From Roseovarius pelagicus (GTDB lineage: Bacteria; Pseudomonadota; Alphaproteobacteria; Rhodobacterales; Rhodobacteraceae), in the NCBI RefSeq assembly GCF_025639885.1, contig NZ_CP106738.1, positions 372,001-436,000 on the forward strand: DNA of 64,000 nucleotides, written 5' to 3'. A program made the translations under genes and the position numbers. Within the stretch, counting starts at the first letter, position 1; every line of letters starts with the position of its first letter. Of the stretch, positions 28,145 through 37,614 are shown piece by piece. A model generated the notes under the pieces. It saw only the letters and a list, made by a program, of their open reading frames with translations, made no database searches and was not told the DNA's origin.

Positions 28145-29076
28145 ATCGTGATGATCAACCACCCCATGTAAGCCAGATACGCCGCGAACAACAGCGCGCC
28201 TTCTGCCCGTGAAATCCGCGCCCCGGAATAGCCGAGCACAAGCAGCAGCACCGTGGCGCCCAACATCACCCATATGTCAAACGCCGCGATCTGATCGGGA
28301 ATATTCAGCGGCTGTACCAAGGCAGTCACTCCGAGAATGCCGAGGATGTTGAAAACATTGCTGCCCAGAATATTGCCCAACGCCACCTCGCCTTCTCCCT
28401 TGCGTGCAGCAATTACCGATGTGACCAATTCGGGCATGGAGGTGCCGACTGCAACGATTGTAAGACCGATCAGAGCCTCTGAAAGTCCCAGATCTGCCGC
28501 GACTGCGATTGCGCCACTGACCAAAGCATGCGCGCCCAGCAGGACGAAGATCAAACCGCAGGTGAAGAGCAGCGCCGCGCGGCCGATACCGGAGCGGGTC
28601 ATTGAAACGTCGTCGACCGTCTCTGGTGCGTGACTGCGATGCTCCAGCCAAAACGTGGCGACAAGATACAGGACCAACACCAAAAACAACCCCAACCCCG
28701 CGAGTCGTCCCATTGTGCCCGATAGCACGGCGATAACGCACAGCACTGTTGCCAGCAGCATCACCGCGCCGTCCCGTGCCAGCACGCCCTGCGGCACCGC
28801 CAAGGCCGATATTATCGCCGCCAGGCCTAGGATGAGCAGAATGTTGCTAATATTGCTGCCGACAACGTTACCGACGGCAATACCCGGCGACCCTGCCAAT
28901 GCAGCATTGAGGCTGGCAGCAAGTTCTGGGGCGGATGTGCCGAATCCGACTAGTGTTATTCCGATCACCATCGAACTCATGCCGATTCCGCGCGCCATCG
29001 ACACAGCGCCACGAACCAGCAATTCGCCACCCGCCAAAAGGGCGATCAACCCTATGCTAACGAGAAAAATATCCAT
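28141..29076 (-). CDS. Calcium/sodium antiporter, CaCA family (YrbG-like)
   Basis: This 311-residue inner-membrane exchanger has about ten helices and the two inverted alpha repeats: GFGTSAPELAASLNAAL (near residue 45) with NVVGSNISNILLILG, and TIVAVGTSMPELVTSV (near residue 200) with NILGSNVFNILGILG. The acidic Glu in each PEL motif binds the cation. Such proteins exchange Na+ or H+ for Ca2+. ATG at 29076 was chosen over the GTG one codon earlier. Gene ends are tail to tail with the acylase gene. Confidence 0.95.
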   Translation of the reverse strand: MDIFLVSIGLIALLAGGELLVRGAVSMARGIGMSSMVIGITLVGFGTSAPELAASLNAALAGSPGIAVGNVVGSNISNILLILGLAAIISALAVPQGVLARDGAVMLLATVLCVIAVLSGTMGRLAGLGLFLVLVLYLVATFWLEHRSHAPETVDDVSMTRSGIGRAALLFTCGLIFVLLGAHALVSGAIAVAADLGLSEALIGLTIVAVGTSMPELVTSVIAARKGEGEVALGNILGSNVFNILGILGVTALVQPLNIPDQIAAFDIWVMLGATVLLLVLGYSGARISRAEGALLFAAYLAYMGWLIITI

Positions 29077-29175
29077 CACCGGCGTTTACTCTGGGCTTTG
29101 AAACCGGGATGCCTGGGGCAAAGCCGACCCGCAGTACTGCGCAAATGGGAGCGAGATGTTATGCTGTCAAGGGGC

Positions 29176-30456
29176 CTAGTTCAGCGCGTTAAACTGCGCC
29201 GCTTCGCGCGCCGTCCAACGTATCGTCAGGTCGAATCCACTGTCGGTTTGCACTTCGTGTTCAACCAGCCCACGCTCAAACAGCCAAGCACGTTTGCGGC
29301 CTTCGTCAAAACGCAGATGTAGCTGTTTCTCTTCGGTCTCTGGCGTGAGCGCCGCTGCGATGCGCGCCACCAATGCCGACATTCCCTCTCCCGTCACTGC
29401 GGAAAGTGCCTGTACGTCCTCTAACCGCTCTGCGCGGGTCATCATCGCCGCGCGGTCATCATCGTCCAGTAGATCAATCTTGTTCCATATCTCGATTCTC
29501 GGCGTGTCCTCTGCCACATCAAGGCTTTCCAGAATTGCCTCTACGTCCTTCTTCTGAGCTTCTGTCTCGGGGTGGGCAATATCGCGCACATGGCAAATCA
29601 GGTCCGCACTCAGCACCTCTTCCAGTGTTGCCCGAAAAGCAGCGACCAGCTCTGTCGGCAAATCGGAAATAAAACCAACGGTGTCACTCAGAATAAGCTC
29701 TGGACCACCTTCCGGCAATTCGATCCGGCGCATCGTTGGGTCAAGCGTGGCAAAGAGCATGTCCTCTGCCATCACTTCGGCCCCTGTGAGGTGGTTGAAC
29801 AGCGTCGACTTGCCGGCGTTCGTGTATCCCACCAATGCGACGATCGGGAATGGCACCTTGGCTCGTGCAGCCCGATGCAGGGTCCGGGTTTTGACCACCT
29901 TTTCCAACTGGCGGCGCAGGCGCACCAACTGATCGTCAATGGCCCTTCGGTCCGCCTCGATCTGCGTTTCACCGGGGCCACCGACGAAACCGAGACCGCC
30001 ACGTTGCCGCTCCAAGTGCGTCCAGGCCCGTACCAGCCTTGTGCGCTGATAGCTCAGCGCAGCCATCTCGACCTGCAATACACCTTCTCGGGTGGCGGCA
30101 CGGTCACTGAAAATCTCCAGAATCAACCCGGTTCGGTCCAATAGCTTTACGCCCCAGGCTTTTTCGAGATTGCGTTGTTGTACTGGCGTCACGGGCCCGT
30201 CGATCAACACTAGTTCGATGTCTTCCGCCTCGAATTTTGCGCGCAGTTCTTCGATCTTGCCCTTACCGAACAGCATACCGGGATGTGCCTTGGGCAGCTT
30301 GACGACTGTGCCACCCACTGCCTTGAGACCGGGCAGCGCGTGAGCCAGCCCCATCGCCTCTTCCAATGCCAACGCGGGTGTGCGGGCAGAGTCGTCGCGA
30401 GACCAGATATCAGGGTGCAGCACCCATGCGCGGGTGTCTACGGGCGCGTGATCCAT
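29176..30456 (-). CDS. hflX: GTPase HflX
   Basis: HflX is a ribosome-associated GTPase that splits stalled ribosomes under stress. The 426-residue protein has the HflX N-terminal domain (about 20-200, with GMLFGKGKIEELRAKFE and the Arg/Gly region GGLGFVGGPGETQIEADRR) and a G domain with Walker A VALVGYTNAGKSTLFNHL, G3 DTVGFISDLPTEL and G4 NKIDLLDD. Its ATG overlaps the hfq stop, forming the classical hfq-hflX pair, last in the long ntr/trk operon strand. Confidence 0.97.
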   Translation of the reverse strand: MDHAPVDTRAWVLHPDIWSRDDSARTPALALEEAMGLAHALPGLKAVGGTVVKLPKAHPGMLFGKGKIEELRAKFEAEDIELVLIDGPVTPVQQRNLEKAWGVKLLDRTGLILEIFSDRAATREGVLQVEMAALSYQRTRLVRAWTHLERQRGGLGFVGGPGETQIEADRRAIDDQLVRLRRQLEKVVKTRTLHRAARAKVPFPIVALVGYTNAGKSTLFNHLTGAEVMAEDMLFATLDPTMRRIELPEGGPELILSDTVGFISDLPTELVAAFRATLEEVLSADLICHVRDIAHPETEAQKKDVEAILESLDVAEDTPRIEIWNKIDLLDDDDRAAMMTRAERLEDVQALSAVTGEGMSALVARIAAALTPETEEKQLHLRFDEGRKRAWLFERGLVEHEVQTDSGFDLTIRWTAREAAQFNALN

Positions 30457-30695
30457 CAAGTGGGGTCGTCACCATCATAAAGGTTGATCGGCGACGACGG
30501 CATGATGGTCGAAACCGCATGCTTATAGACCAGCTGAGACTGCCCATCGCGGCGCAGCAGAATACAGAAGTTGTCGAACCAAGTAATAACGCCCTGCAAC
30601 TTCACACCATTGATCAGGAAAACCGTGACAGGTGTTTTCGTTTTGCGCACTTGATTCAGAAATGCGTCCTGCAGATTTTGACGGTCAGAAGCCAT
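30456..30695 (-). CDS. hfq: RNA chaperone Hfq
   Basis: This 79-residue Sm-like protein would form the hexamer that pairs small RNAs with mRNAs. Sm1 ([20 protein letters not shown], then [14 protein letters not shown]) and Sm2 ([11 protein letters not shown]) are both intact, including the Gln near the N-terminus, the Phe-Asp-Asn-Phe pocket and Lys-His of the proximal face. The tail is short (about eight residues past Sm2), as in other alphaproteobacteria. The stop overlaps the hflX start. A palindrome lies upstream. Confidence 0.98.
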   Translation of the reverse strand: MASDRQNLQDAFLNQVRKTKTPVTVFLINGVKLQGVITWFDNFCILLRRDGQSQLVYKHAVSTIMPSSPINLYDGDDPT

Positions 30696-30748
30696 TTATC
30701 CCCAAAGCCTTTATTCTTGTATGCGCGGCGGATCCGTGCCGGAATTTT

Positions 30749-30766
30749 ATACTTGATACCAAGTAT
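30749..30766. promoter_or_regulatory. Perfect palindrome upstream of hfq, possible operator
   Basis: ATACTTG (30749-30755) and CAAGTAT (30760-30766) form a perfect 7-bp inverted repeat around a 4-base centre, 54 bases upstream of the hfq start and downstream of trkH. No T-tract follows, so it looks like a protein-binding site rather than a terminator. The factor is unknown. Confidence 0.4.
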
Positions 30767-30833
30767 GTCTCGCCCGTGACAGAGTTTCCAGCCTAAAAAT
30801 CAATTCCCTGTCAGTGTTTAGTTCCAACTCGTC

Positions 30834-32375
30834 TCAATCCCGCCACAGGGACGGATTGATCAACGCGATTATCGCCAGCGTTTCGAGCCGTCCCAACACC
30901 ATAGCAGCGCATAATACCAGTTTCGCTGCCGGACCGATCTGACTAAGTATGATCGGCGCCTCGCCGGCTACTTGGGTCAGTGGCCCCGTGGTCGACAGCG
31001 TGGCGATCGACAGGATCAACGATGGTTCGAACCCGAGCCCGAGCCCGCAAAGAATGACCGTGATCGTCGCCAATGACAGCGCAAAGAGCATAAAGAAAAT
31101 CCAAGCCACGAATGCGCCCTGCCGTCGCATGCGGCGGCTGCGCGCGCCTGCCCGCCCCACTGACGACGGATGTACCAGTCGTTCCATCTCGCGCTGACCG
31201 TTGAGGTAAAGCGCGTAGACCCGCAACAGCTTGACCCCGCCGGCCGTGGTCGCGACACCGCCCCCCACCAGCGACAGGCCCAACAGAATCAGCCCCGGCG
31301 TCCCAAGACCGGACCAGTCACGCGCCGTCTCCCAATAGGCACTTTCAAATCCGGTTGTGCTCAGGAATGACAATACGCTGAACGTGCCCCCCCAGAGCGC
31401 CCCGATGGCCGTCGGGATTTCTTCGAACTGGTCCACCTCGAGCGCACCCAACCAATGTCTTGAAAACAGCAGCAACGGTACACCGAGGATCAATAGCATT
31501 CCCAGCCGAAACTCTGGATCATGATGCAGTCCGGGGCGCGCAGTCGTGATCGTGTCGGATGAAAACGTGAGGCGTGAAAGTGCAAACATCATGAAAAAGA
31601 AGATCACGATCTCTCCACCCAGACCGGAGCCGGCATTCTGAACGCCGTTGACCGGTGAAATGCCACTGGTGGCCATGGTTGACATCGCATGTACAACCGC
31701 CACCAGCGGCCGATCGCCACACAACACCAGAAAGAGCCAAAGCGCCGCAGTCAATCCGATATAGATCGGCCCCAGCAAATACGTGGCCTGCCCCATGCGC
31801 TTGCCCGCGCCCGCGCGCTCGAACCGATCGAGACGTGTCTCGCCCTGCCCCGGCTCAGCCGTTGCTGTAACTTCGAAACCACCCAAATTTAGAGGCGCAA
31901 GTACCGCCGAGGCAGCAACCCACATCAGCAATCCGCCGAACCAGCCGACCATGCCCCGCCAGAGGTGCAGGCTATCGCCCAGACGACCCGGTGTGTTAAA
32001 GAGCGTCGTGCCCGTGGTGGTCAGTGACGAGACCATCTCGAAGTAAGCATTCAGAAAACTTGTATTGCGCACACCCTCGTAAAACGGCACCGCAAGGAAC
32101 ACCGGAAGCACGATGAATGTCAGGCACAGTGACAGAAGGTTGCTCAGGTCGCTGGCCTCGTGGCGACTGACGTTGCCGCTCATTGCCAAGCCAATCAATC
32201 CGACGGCGGCAAGCCCCAATATCCCGGAATATGCAAAGCTGCGAGAAACTGAATGATCCTCCAGCACCAGTGCATGCAACGCAGGCAGGAACATGGCAAC
32301 GGATGCGATGCCTCCCAGGATCAGGATCAGAGGAAACCGCAGCAAGCGGTCCGATATCGGGTTAGAAGAAATCAA
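30834..32375 (-). CDS. trkH: Trk-type potassium uptake channel subunit TrkH
   Basis: This is the membrane subunit of the K+ uptake system gated by TrkA. The roughly 513-residue protein has multiple helices and repeated pore loops, such as VSSLTTTGTTLFNTPG, MSTMATSGISPVNG, LSFLSTTGFESAYW and IATLSTTGPLTQVAG, each with the filter glycine of the Trk/Ktr superfamily. The start is uncertain: a TTG at 32375 (AGG upstream, 14-base overlap with trkA) places the protein near the first helix as in relatives, while ATG at 32411 and TTG at 32426 give longer forms with deeper overlap. It follows trkA directly. Confidence 0.93.
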   Translation of the reverse strand: MISSNPISDRLLRFPLILILGGIASVAMFLPALHALVLEDHSVSRSFAYSGILGLAAVGLIGLAMSGNVSRHEASDLSNLLSLCLTFIVLPVFLAVPFYEGVRNTSFLNAYFEMVSSLTTTGTTLFNTPGRLGDSLHLWRGMVGWFGGLLMWVAASAVLAPLNLGGFEVTATAEPGQGETRLDRFERAGAGKRMGQATYLLGPIYIGLTAALWLFLVLCGDRPLVAVVHAMSTMATSGISPVNGVQNAGSGLGGEIVIFFFMMFALSRLTFSSDTITTARPGLHHDPEFRLGMLLILGVPLLLFSRHWLGALEVDQFEEIPTAIGALWGGTFSVLSFLSTTGFESAYWETARDWSGLGTPGLILLGLSLVGGGVATTAGGVKLLRVYALYLNGQREMERLVHPSSVGRAGARSRRMRRQGAFVAWIFFMLFALSLATITVILCGLGLGFEPSLILSIATLSTTGPLTQVAGEAPIILSQIGPAAKLVLCAAMVLGRLETLAIIALINPSLWRD

Positions 32376-33738
32376 TCGAAACCTGAAGCAGCTGCTCAAC
32401 CCGCGCCACATCCGATGCCATGGCAAAGATCACGATGACGTCGCCTTCTTCGATACGCATCGTGCCAGTCGGCTTGAAAATCTCCTTCCCCTTCTTCACC
32501 GCGCCAATCAACACGCCTTCGGGGAAATCAATATCGCGGATCGCGGCACCCGCGATGGAAGACGTGGACATGACTTGCGCTTCGATCACCTCAGCTTCGG
32601 CATCGCCGATAGAGTAGACACCGCGCACCCGCCCATGTCGGATATGGCGCAGGATCGAACTGACTGTAGTCGCACGGGGGTTGATATAGGCATCTACCCC
32701 GATAGGCTGAAGTAATGGCACCAGCGTCGGATCATTGACCAGACTGATGGCAAAGGGGCAGCCTTCGGATTTGGCGCGCACCGCGGCCAGCAGGTTTGTC
32801 TTGTCATCGTCGGTCACAGCCAGCACGGCATCGGCACGCGAAATGCCTGCCTCGTTCAACAGCGTGCTATCTAGCGCATCACCATTCAGCACGATGGTTC
32901 GTTCCAGCGCGTCGGCGGCATGTTCGGCACGGGCGCGGCTTCGTTCAATCATCTTGGCGCGGATACGCCGTCCGCTGGTTTCCAGCGCGCGCGCAACCGC
33001 CAGCCCGACATTGCCGCCACCCAAGATCACGACGCGTTCCTGCTTTTGCGCTTTCTTGCCGAACACCTCCAGCGTGCGTGGAATATCTTCGTTCGGGGCA
33101 AAGACATAGCATTCGTCATCGACAAACAGCTGATCTCCGGCCTCCGGCGCAAACAGTCGCCCCTCTCGGCGCACGGCCAGAACCACAACCCGTAGCGTCG
33201 AAAACAGATCGCTTAACTGGCGCAGTGGCGTGTTGACCACAGGACAATCTTCTTCGAGGCGCAGGCCCATGAGCTGAGCTTTGCCATCAAAAAACTTTTC
33301 CGTATCAAAAGCCGCTGGGGCACCCAAACGTTGCAACGCGGCTTCTGCCACTTCTTTTTCCGGGCTGATCACCACGTCGATCGGCATATGATCACGCCGA
33401 TAGAGGTCGGAATAGATAGCATCCAGATAGGATTGACTGCGCAGGCGCGCAATCTTGCGACTGATGGCAAAGACCGAATGGGCGACCTGGCATGTGACCA
33501 TGTTCACCTCGTCCGAATAGGTCGCGGCGATGATCATATCGGCGTCGCGCGCGCCCGCACGATCCAAAACGTCAGGATAACTGGCAAAACCAGCCAGTCC
33601 CTGCACATCTAGTGTATCAGTGGCGCGGCGCACCAGATCGGGGTTGCTGTCAACAACAGTAACGTCGTTACGTTCGCCCGACAGATGCCGGGCAATCTGC
33701 CAGCCAACCTGCCCCGCACCGCAAATGATGACCTTCAT
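32362..33738 (-). CDS. trkA: Trk system potassium uptake regulatory subunit TrkA
   Basis: TrkA is the peripheral NAD(H)-binding gating ring of the Trk K+ channel. The 458-residue protein contains two RCK units: MKVIICGAGQVGWQIARHLS at residue 1 and RVVILGGGNVGLAVARALE near residue 232, each followed by a TrkA_C domain (about 140-220 and 370-455). Conserved DADMIIAATYSDEVNMVTC and DAVLAVTDDDKTNLLAA are present. It lies between ntrX and trkH, the arrangement known from Rhodobacter and Rhodospirillum-like genomes. Confidence 0.97.
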   Translation of the reverse strand: MKVIICGAGQVGWQIARHLSGERNDVTVVDSNPDLVRRATDTLDVQGLAGFASYPDVLDRAGARDADMIIAATYSDEVNMVTCQVAHSVFAISRKIARLRSQSYLDAIYSDLYRRDHMPIDVVISPEKEVAEAALQRLGAPAAFDTEKFFDGKAQLMGLRLEEDCPVVNTPLRQLSDLFSTLRVVVLAVRREGRLFAPEAGDQLFVDDECYVFAPNEDIPRTLEVFGKKAQKQERVVILGGGNVGLAVARALETSGRRIRAKMIERSRARAEHAADALERTIVLNGDALDSTLLNEAGISRADAVLAVTDDDKTNLLAAVRAKSEGCPFAISLVNDPTLVPLLQPIGVDAYINPRATTVSSILRHIRHGRVRGVYSIGDAEAEVIEAQVMSTSSIAGAAIRDIDFPEGVLIGAVKKGKEIFKPTGTMRIEEGDVIVIFAMASDVARVEQLLQVSIDFF

Positions 33739-33834
33739 ATGACCTCAAGCCTCTGGCCCTGACCGGACCCAAGGCATGGCAGAGGGGGCGTGCGGGGTCA
33801 AATCAATTCACAGCCAGCGATGGTGCTGGCCTGC

Positions 33835-35244
33835 CTATTCGTCCGCCTCCTCCTCTGCAATCTTGGCCACGCGCGCGCCGGATTTTGCCGACGTGACCAC
33901 GCCCAGCGATTTCAGCTTGCGATGTAGTGCGCTGCGCTCCATTCCGACGAACTCAGCGGTGCGGCTGATATTTCCTCCAAACCGGTTGATCTGTGTCAGC
34001 AGGTACTCTCGTTCGAAGGCTTCTCGTGCTTCGCGTAGCGGCATTGTAGCGAGCGCCCCGGCCAATACCACGCGTCCATCGTCCGGGCCGACGGCGCTTT
34101 CACCGGGCAATTCCTGTGTCTCGATATCGCCTGTGCCTTCCCCTAGGATCAAAACCCGTTCGACCATATTGCGCAACTGGCGCACGTTTCCGGGCCATGG
34201 CATCGTCTGCAACAACGCATTTGCCTCTCCGCTCAGCTTGCGGAGTGGCAACCCTTGCGTTTTGTTCAGCATCTCGATGAAGTAGTTGGCAAGTAGGGGA
34301 ATATCGTCTCGACGCTCTTCCAGCGATGGCACACTGATCGGTACAACGTTCAAGCGATGGAAAAGCTCGCGGCGGAACCTGTCGGCCGCAATTTCAGTCT
34401 CCAGATCATGGCTGGTAGAGCTGATCACGCGCAGGTCGACCTGAACTTTTTCCGAGCCACCGACACGCAGGAATTGCTGGTCAACCAGTACGCGCAAAAT
34501 CTTGGACTGTGTACCCGGAGGCATATCCGCCACCTCGTCGAAATAGATCACACCACCGCTGGCCTCTTCCAGCAGGCCCGGCTCTATCCCGCGGTCTTCG
34601 CTTTCACGTCCAAACAGCACCTCTTCCATGCGCTCGGCCTCGATTGATGCGCACCCGACTGAGATGAAAGGCGCATCCGCCCGGTTGGAATTGACATGGA
34701 TATACCGCGCCGCCAGTTCCTTGCCACTGCCCGCCGGACCGGTCAACATGACCCGCCCATTCGAGCGTGTAACTTTGTCCAACTGACTGACCAAGGAACG
34801 AAAGACGCTGCTTTCGCCCAGCATGTCCGCCGGGCCGGTCTCACGCCGTTTAAGACTTTGGTTCTCGCGTCGCAGGCGGCTGGTTTCCATACCGCGACGT
34901 ATGACGACCATCAGTTGATCAATGTTGAACGGTTTCTCAATGAAATCGTAGGCACCCTGCTTGATCGCGGCGACAGCGATCTCGATATTGCCATGGCCAG
35001 AGATGATGACCACCGGCACATCGGGATAGTCGCGCTTCACCGCCTTAAGGATGTCGATCCCATCCATGTTGCTGTCTTTCAGCCAGATATCCAAAATCAA
35101 CAATGCCGGGGGCTGTTCTGCAATCGCTGCCATCGCGTCGTCCGAATTCCCCGCCAGCCGAGTGGAATATCCCTCGTCCTCCAGAATATCCGAGATCAGC
35201 TCACGAATATCACGCTCGTCGTCTACAATCAGAATATCGTTCAT
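33835..35244 (-). CDS. ntrX: Nitrogen assimilation response regulator NtrX
   Basis: This is the response regulator partner of NtrY. The 469-residue protein has a receiver domain (ILIVDDERDIRELISDILED; phospho-Asp in LLILDIWLKDS near residue 53), an AAA+ domain with Walker A GPAGSGKE and Walker B GGVIYFDEVADMP, and a C-terminal Fis-type helix-turn-helix (GGNISRTAEFVGMERSALHR). The segment that normally holds GAFTGA reads LFGRESEDRGIEPGLLEEAS, so the sigma54-contact loop is absent. The start at 35244 follows GAGGGGACCC; an in-frame upstream ATG overlaps ntrY. Confidence 0.96.
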   Translation of the reverse strand: MNDILIVDDERDIRELISDILEDEGYSTRLAGNSDDAMAAIAEQPPALLILDIWLKDSNMDGIDILKAVKRDYPDVPVVIISGHGNIEIAVAAIKQGAYDFIEKPFNIDQLMVVIRRGMETSRLRRENQSLKRRETGPADMLGESSVFRSLVSQLDKVTRSNGRVMLTGPAGSGKELAARYIHVNSNRADAPFISVGCASIEAERMEEVLFGRESEDRGIEPGLLEEASGGVIYFDEVADMPPGTQSKILRVLVDQQFLRVGGSEKVQVDLRVISSTSHDLETEIAADRFRRELFHRLNVVPISVPSLEERRDDIPLLANYFIEMLNKTQGLPLRKLSGEANALLQTMPWPGNVRQLRNMVERVLILGEGTGDIETQELPGESAVGPDDGRVVLAGALATMPLREAREAFEREYLLTQINRFGGNISRTAEFVGMERSALHRKLKSLGVVTSAKSGARVAKIAEEEADE

Positions 35245-35252
35245 GGGTCCCC

Positions 35253-37514
35253 TCACACTGCCTCTGCGGCATGACCTGTGCCGCTGTCCGCTACTGTCAA
35301 ATCAAGGGTGATGACTGCCATCGCCCCCCTATGCGCCCCGTCGGAAAACGGATCGGCATCCACCAGTTCCAACTTGCCGCCATGTTCTTCGATAATCTTC
35401 TTCACGATCGGCAGGCCTAATCCGGTGCCCTTGTCGCGGGTCGTCACATATGGCTCAAACAATCGTGATCTGTCCTCCGGCAGGCCGACGCCGTTATCGG
35501 CGATGCGCAGTTCGGCGCGACCTGCGTTGCGACAACTTGAAATCCTGATGGTTGGTTTAAACCCCTCAGGGTCACACCCTTTTTCCACAATGGTTTCCGT
35601 TGCTTCTCCGGCATTCTTTATCAAATTCGTCAGAGCTTGACTGATCATGGTTGCATCTACATCGGCCCACAAATCGCCATCGGCAAAGTCGGTCTCGAAC
35701 CGCACGTCAGGCTGCCCGGCTTCTTGTAACAACGTGGCCTCACGTATCAGACGCGTCAGGCTCTCGGCTTTGCGCTGTGGCTCGGGCATGCGGGCGAATT
35801 TGGAAAACTCATCGACAATGCGGCGCAGATCATCTGTCTGGCGAACGATCACGCCGGTCAACTGCGCAAGATCGGCCGCATCTTTTTCCTCCAGCAACTT
35901 GGAGAATTTTCGCTGGGTGCGTTCTGCCGACAGCTTGATCGGCGTCAGCGGATTCTTGATCTCATGCGCAATGCGCCGCGCGACATCGCCCCATGCCGCC
36001 ATACGCTGTGCACTGACCAGATTGGTTACATCGTCAAAGGCCACCACATACCCCTCGCGTCGGCCAGATTCGCTGCGGCGGGTGGAAATGCGCAACAGCA
36101 GATGCTCTTGCGTGCCGCCCCGCGTCACGCGGACTTCGTCCTGAACAAAATCGGCCGCACTGCGTCGGAGGCGATCAAAAAGGTCGGCAAATTCCGGCAC
36201 TGCTACGGACAGGTCGACCGATTGCCGGTCTTCCTGCCAGTCAAGCAGCCGTTCAGCGGCGCGGTTCACAAAGGTGACACGCCCTTTGGCATCTAGTCCG
36301 ACAACGCCCGATGAAACCGAACCGAGCACGGAATCAAACAGCCTGCGGCGGCGCTCTACCTGTTCGGTATTGCTTAGCAGCTTGGCGCGCTGCGCCTTTA
36401 GCTGCCGGGTCATCTGGTTGAAAAATGTACTGAGTTGCGCGATCTCGTCGTTGCCGTCTTCCTCTCGGACCTGCGTATCCAGATCGCCGGCACCGACACG
36501 CTGTGCAGCGCTGGTCAGACGTCCCACCGGGCGCGATAACCGCTCTGCGAACCACAGACCCAGCCACACAGCAGCGAGAATCAAAATGACGGCAAAGCCT
36601 AGGTATAACAGGCCGAATTCAAACAGAACCCGCCCCCGTTCGCTTTCACGTTGTTGATAGAAAACGGCCGTTTCCTTGGTCTCGTCCAGCAGGTTCAGGA
36701 TGTCACCATCCACGTTGCGGCTGACATAGAGAAACCGGTCGGGAATGGTCCGCAAGGGCAACAGCGCGCGAAATTCGTTGTTGTCCCAATCCTGAATGAC
36801 GATCACATCCTCATCCAGCGCGCGCTTGATTTGTTCTGGAGTCGGTTCCTCGAAATCAAAGAGGTACGAACTTTGGCCACGGGCACGGATCTCGCCCGTT
36901 CCGTCAATCACAAAAGCCTCGCGCAGGCCACGCTGGATTTCGCGCTGCCCCTCCGACAGCACTTTGCGGATGTCACCATCATCCAGAAACACGGTCGCGC
37001 GCTTGGTCGCATTTATGATCGATGCCAGAACTTGTGCATCGGTGATCAGGTCGCGCCGGTGTTCCTCTTCATACGCCTCCGCCGCAGCAACCGAGTTGCT
37101 GACCACGCGCCCTACACGATCGGAAAACCACGCCTCTAACCCCATGTTGACAGAAAGCGTTGCGAAAACCGCGACAGTAACCGTGGGCAGGAGCGCCATC
37201 ACTGCAAACACGCCGGTCAGGCGCAGGTGCAGACGTGAACCCGCCGATTGATCGCGGCGTGCCGCTATCATCTGCACCACACGTTGCAGAACCAGCGCTG
37301 CAACGATGATGACATAAATCAGGTCCGACAACAGCACGATGCGCAGTACGTTGGATTGCGCACCTTGTTCGAGCGGTCCCATTACAAGGAACGTAACCAG
37401 TGCCAGAACTGGCCCCAAAACGACCAGACCCAGCGTCGCAACGTTCTGAAAACGTTGCCAGCGCCGCAGCCGGACGATCCGATCCCACGTGGTTTTGCGT
37501 GTCCCGGTTGCCAC
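35253..37514 (-). CDS. ntrY: Sensor histidine kinase NtrY
   Basis: This membrane-bound kinase, about 753 residues, is paired with NtrX in nitrogen/redox signalling. Layout: two to three N-terminal helices, an extracytoplasmic sensor part, another helix (about 305-328), HAMP (about 330-380), PAS (about 395-500), HisKA with [20 protein letters not shown], and a HATPase domain ending with DNGVGLPEDR and GTGLGLPIVKKI. GTG at 37514 has an excellent AGGGGGGG ribosome site at 5 bases and matches the usual start of relatives; ATG at 37547 and 37562 would add residues. Confidence 0.94.
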   Translation of the reverse strand: MATGTRKTTWDRIVRLRRWQRFQNVATLGLVVLGPVLALVTFLVMGPLEQGAQSNVLRIVLLSDLIYVIIVAALVLQRVVQMIAARRDQSAGSRLHLRLTGVFAVMALLPTVTVAVFATLSVNMGLEAWFSDRVGRVVSNSVAAAEAYEEEHRRDLITDAQVLASIINATKRATVFLDDGDIRKVLSEGQREIQRGLREAFVIDGTGEIRARGQSSYLFDFEEPTPEQIKRALDEDVIVIQDWDNNEFRALLPLRTIPDRFLYVSRNVDGDILNLLDETKETAVFYQQRESERGRVLFEFGLLYLGFAVILILAAVWLGLWFAERLSRPVGRLTSAAQRVGAGDLDTQVREEDGNDEIAQLSTFFNQMTRQLKAQRAKLLSNTEQVERRRRLFDSVLGSVSSGVVGLDAKGRVTFVNRAAERLLDWQEDRQSVDLSVAVPEFADLFDRLRRSAADFVQDEVRVTRGGTQEHLLLRISTRRSESGRREGYVVAFDDVTNLVSAQRMAAWGDVARRIAHEIKNPLTPIKLSAERTQRKFSKLLEEKDAADLAQLTGVIVRQTDDLRRIVDEFSKFARMPEPQRKAESLTRLIREATLLQEAGQPDVRFETDFADGDLWADVDATMISQALTNLIKNAGEATETIVEKGCDPEGFKPTIRISSCRNAGRAELRIADNGVGLPEDRSRLFEPYVTTRDKGTGLGLPIVKKIIEEHGGKLELVDADPFSDGAHRGAMAVITLDLTVADSGTGHAAEAV

Positions 37515-37614
37515 CGGTCCCCCCCTGTCTCTGAGGCATGCTGGCATAGCACACCACAACATCTTGTGGCGAAAACGGACAGTGCCCCTTTTGCGCCACA
37601 GGTATGTTGCGGTT

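Noticed and set aside
34696..35274. 192-residue plus-strand open frame
   Set aside because: Antisense to ntrX, which carries all response-regulator motifs.
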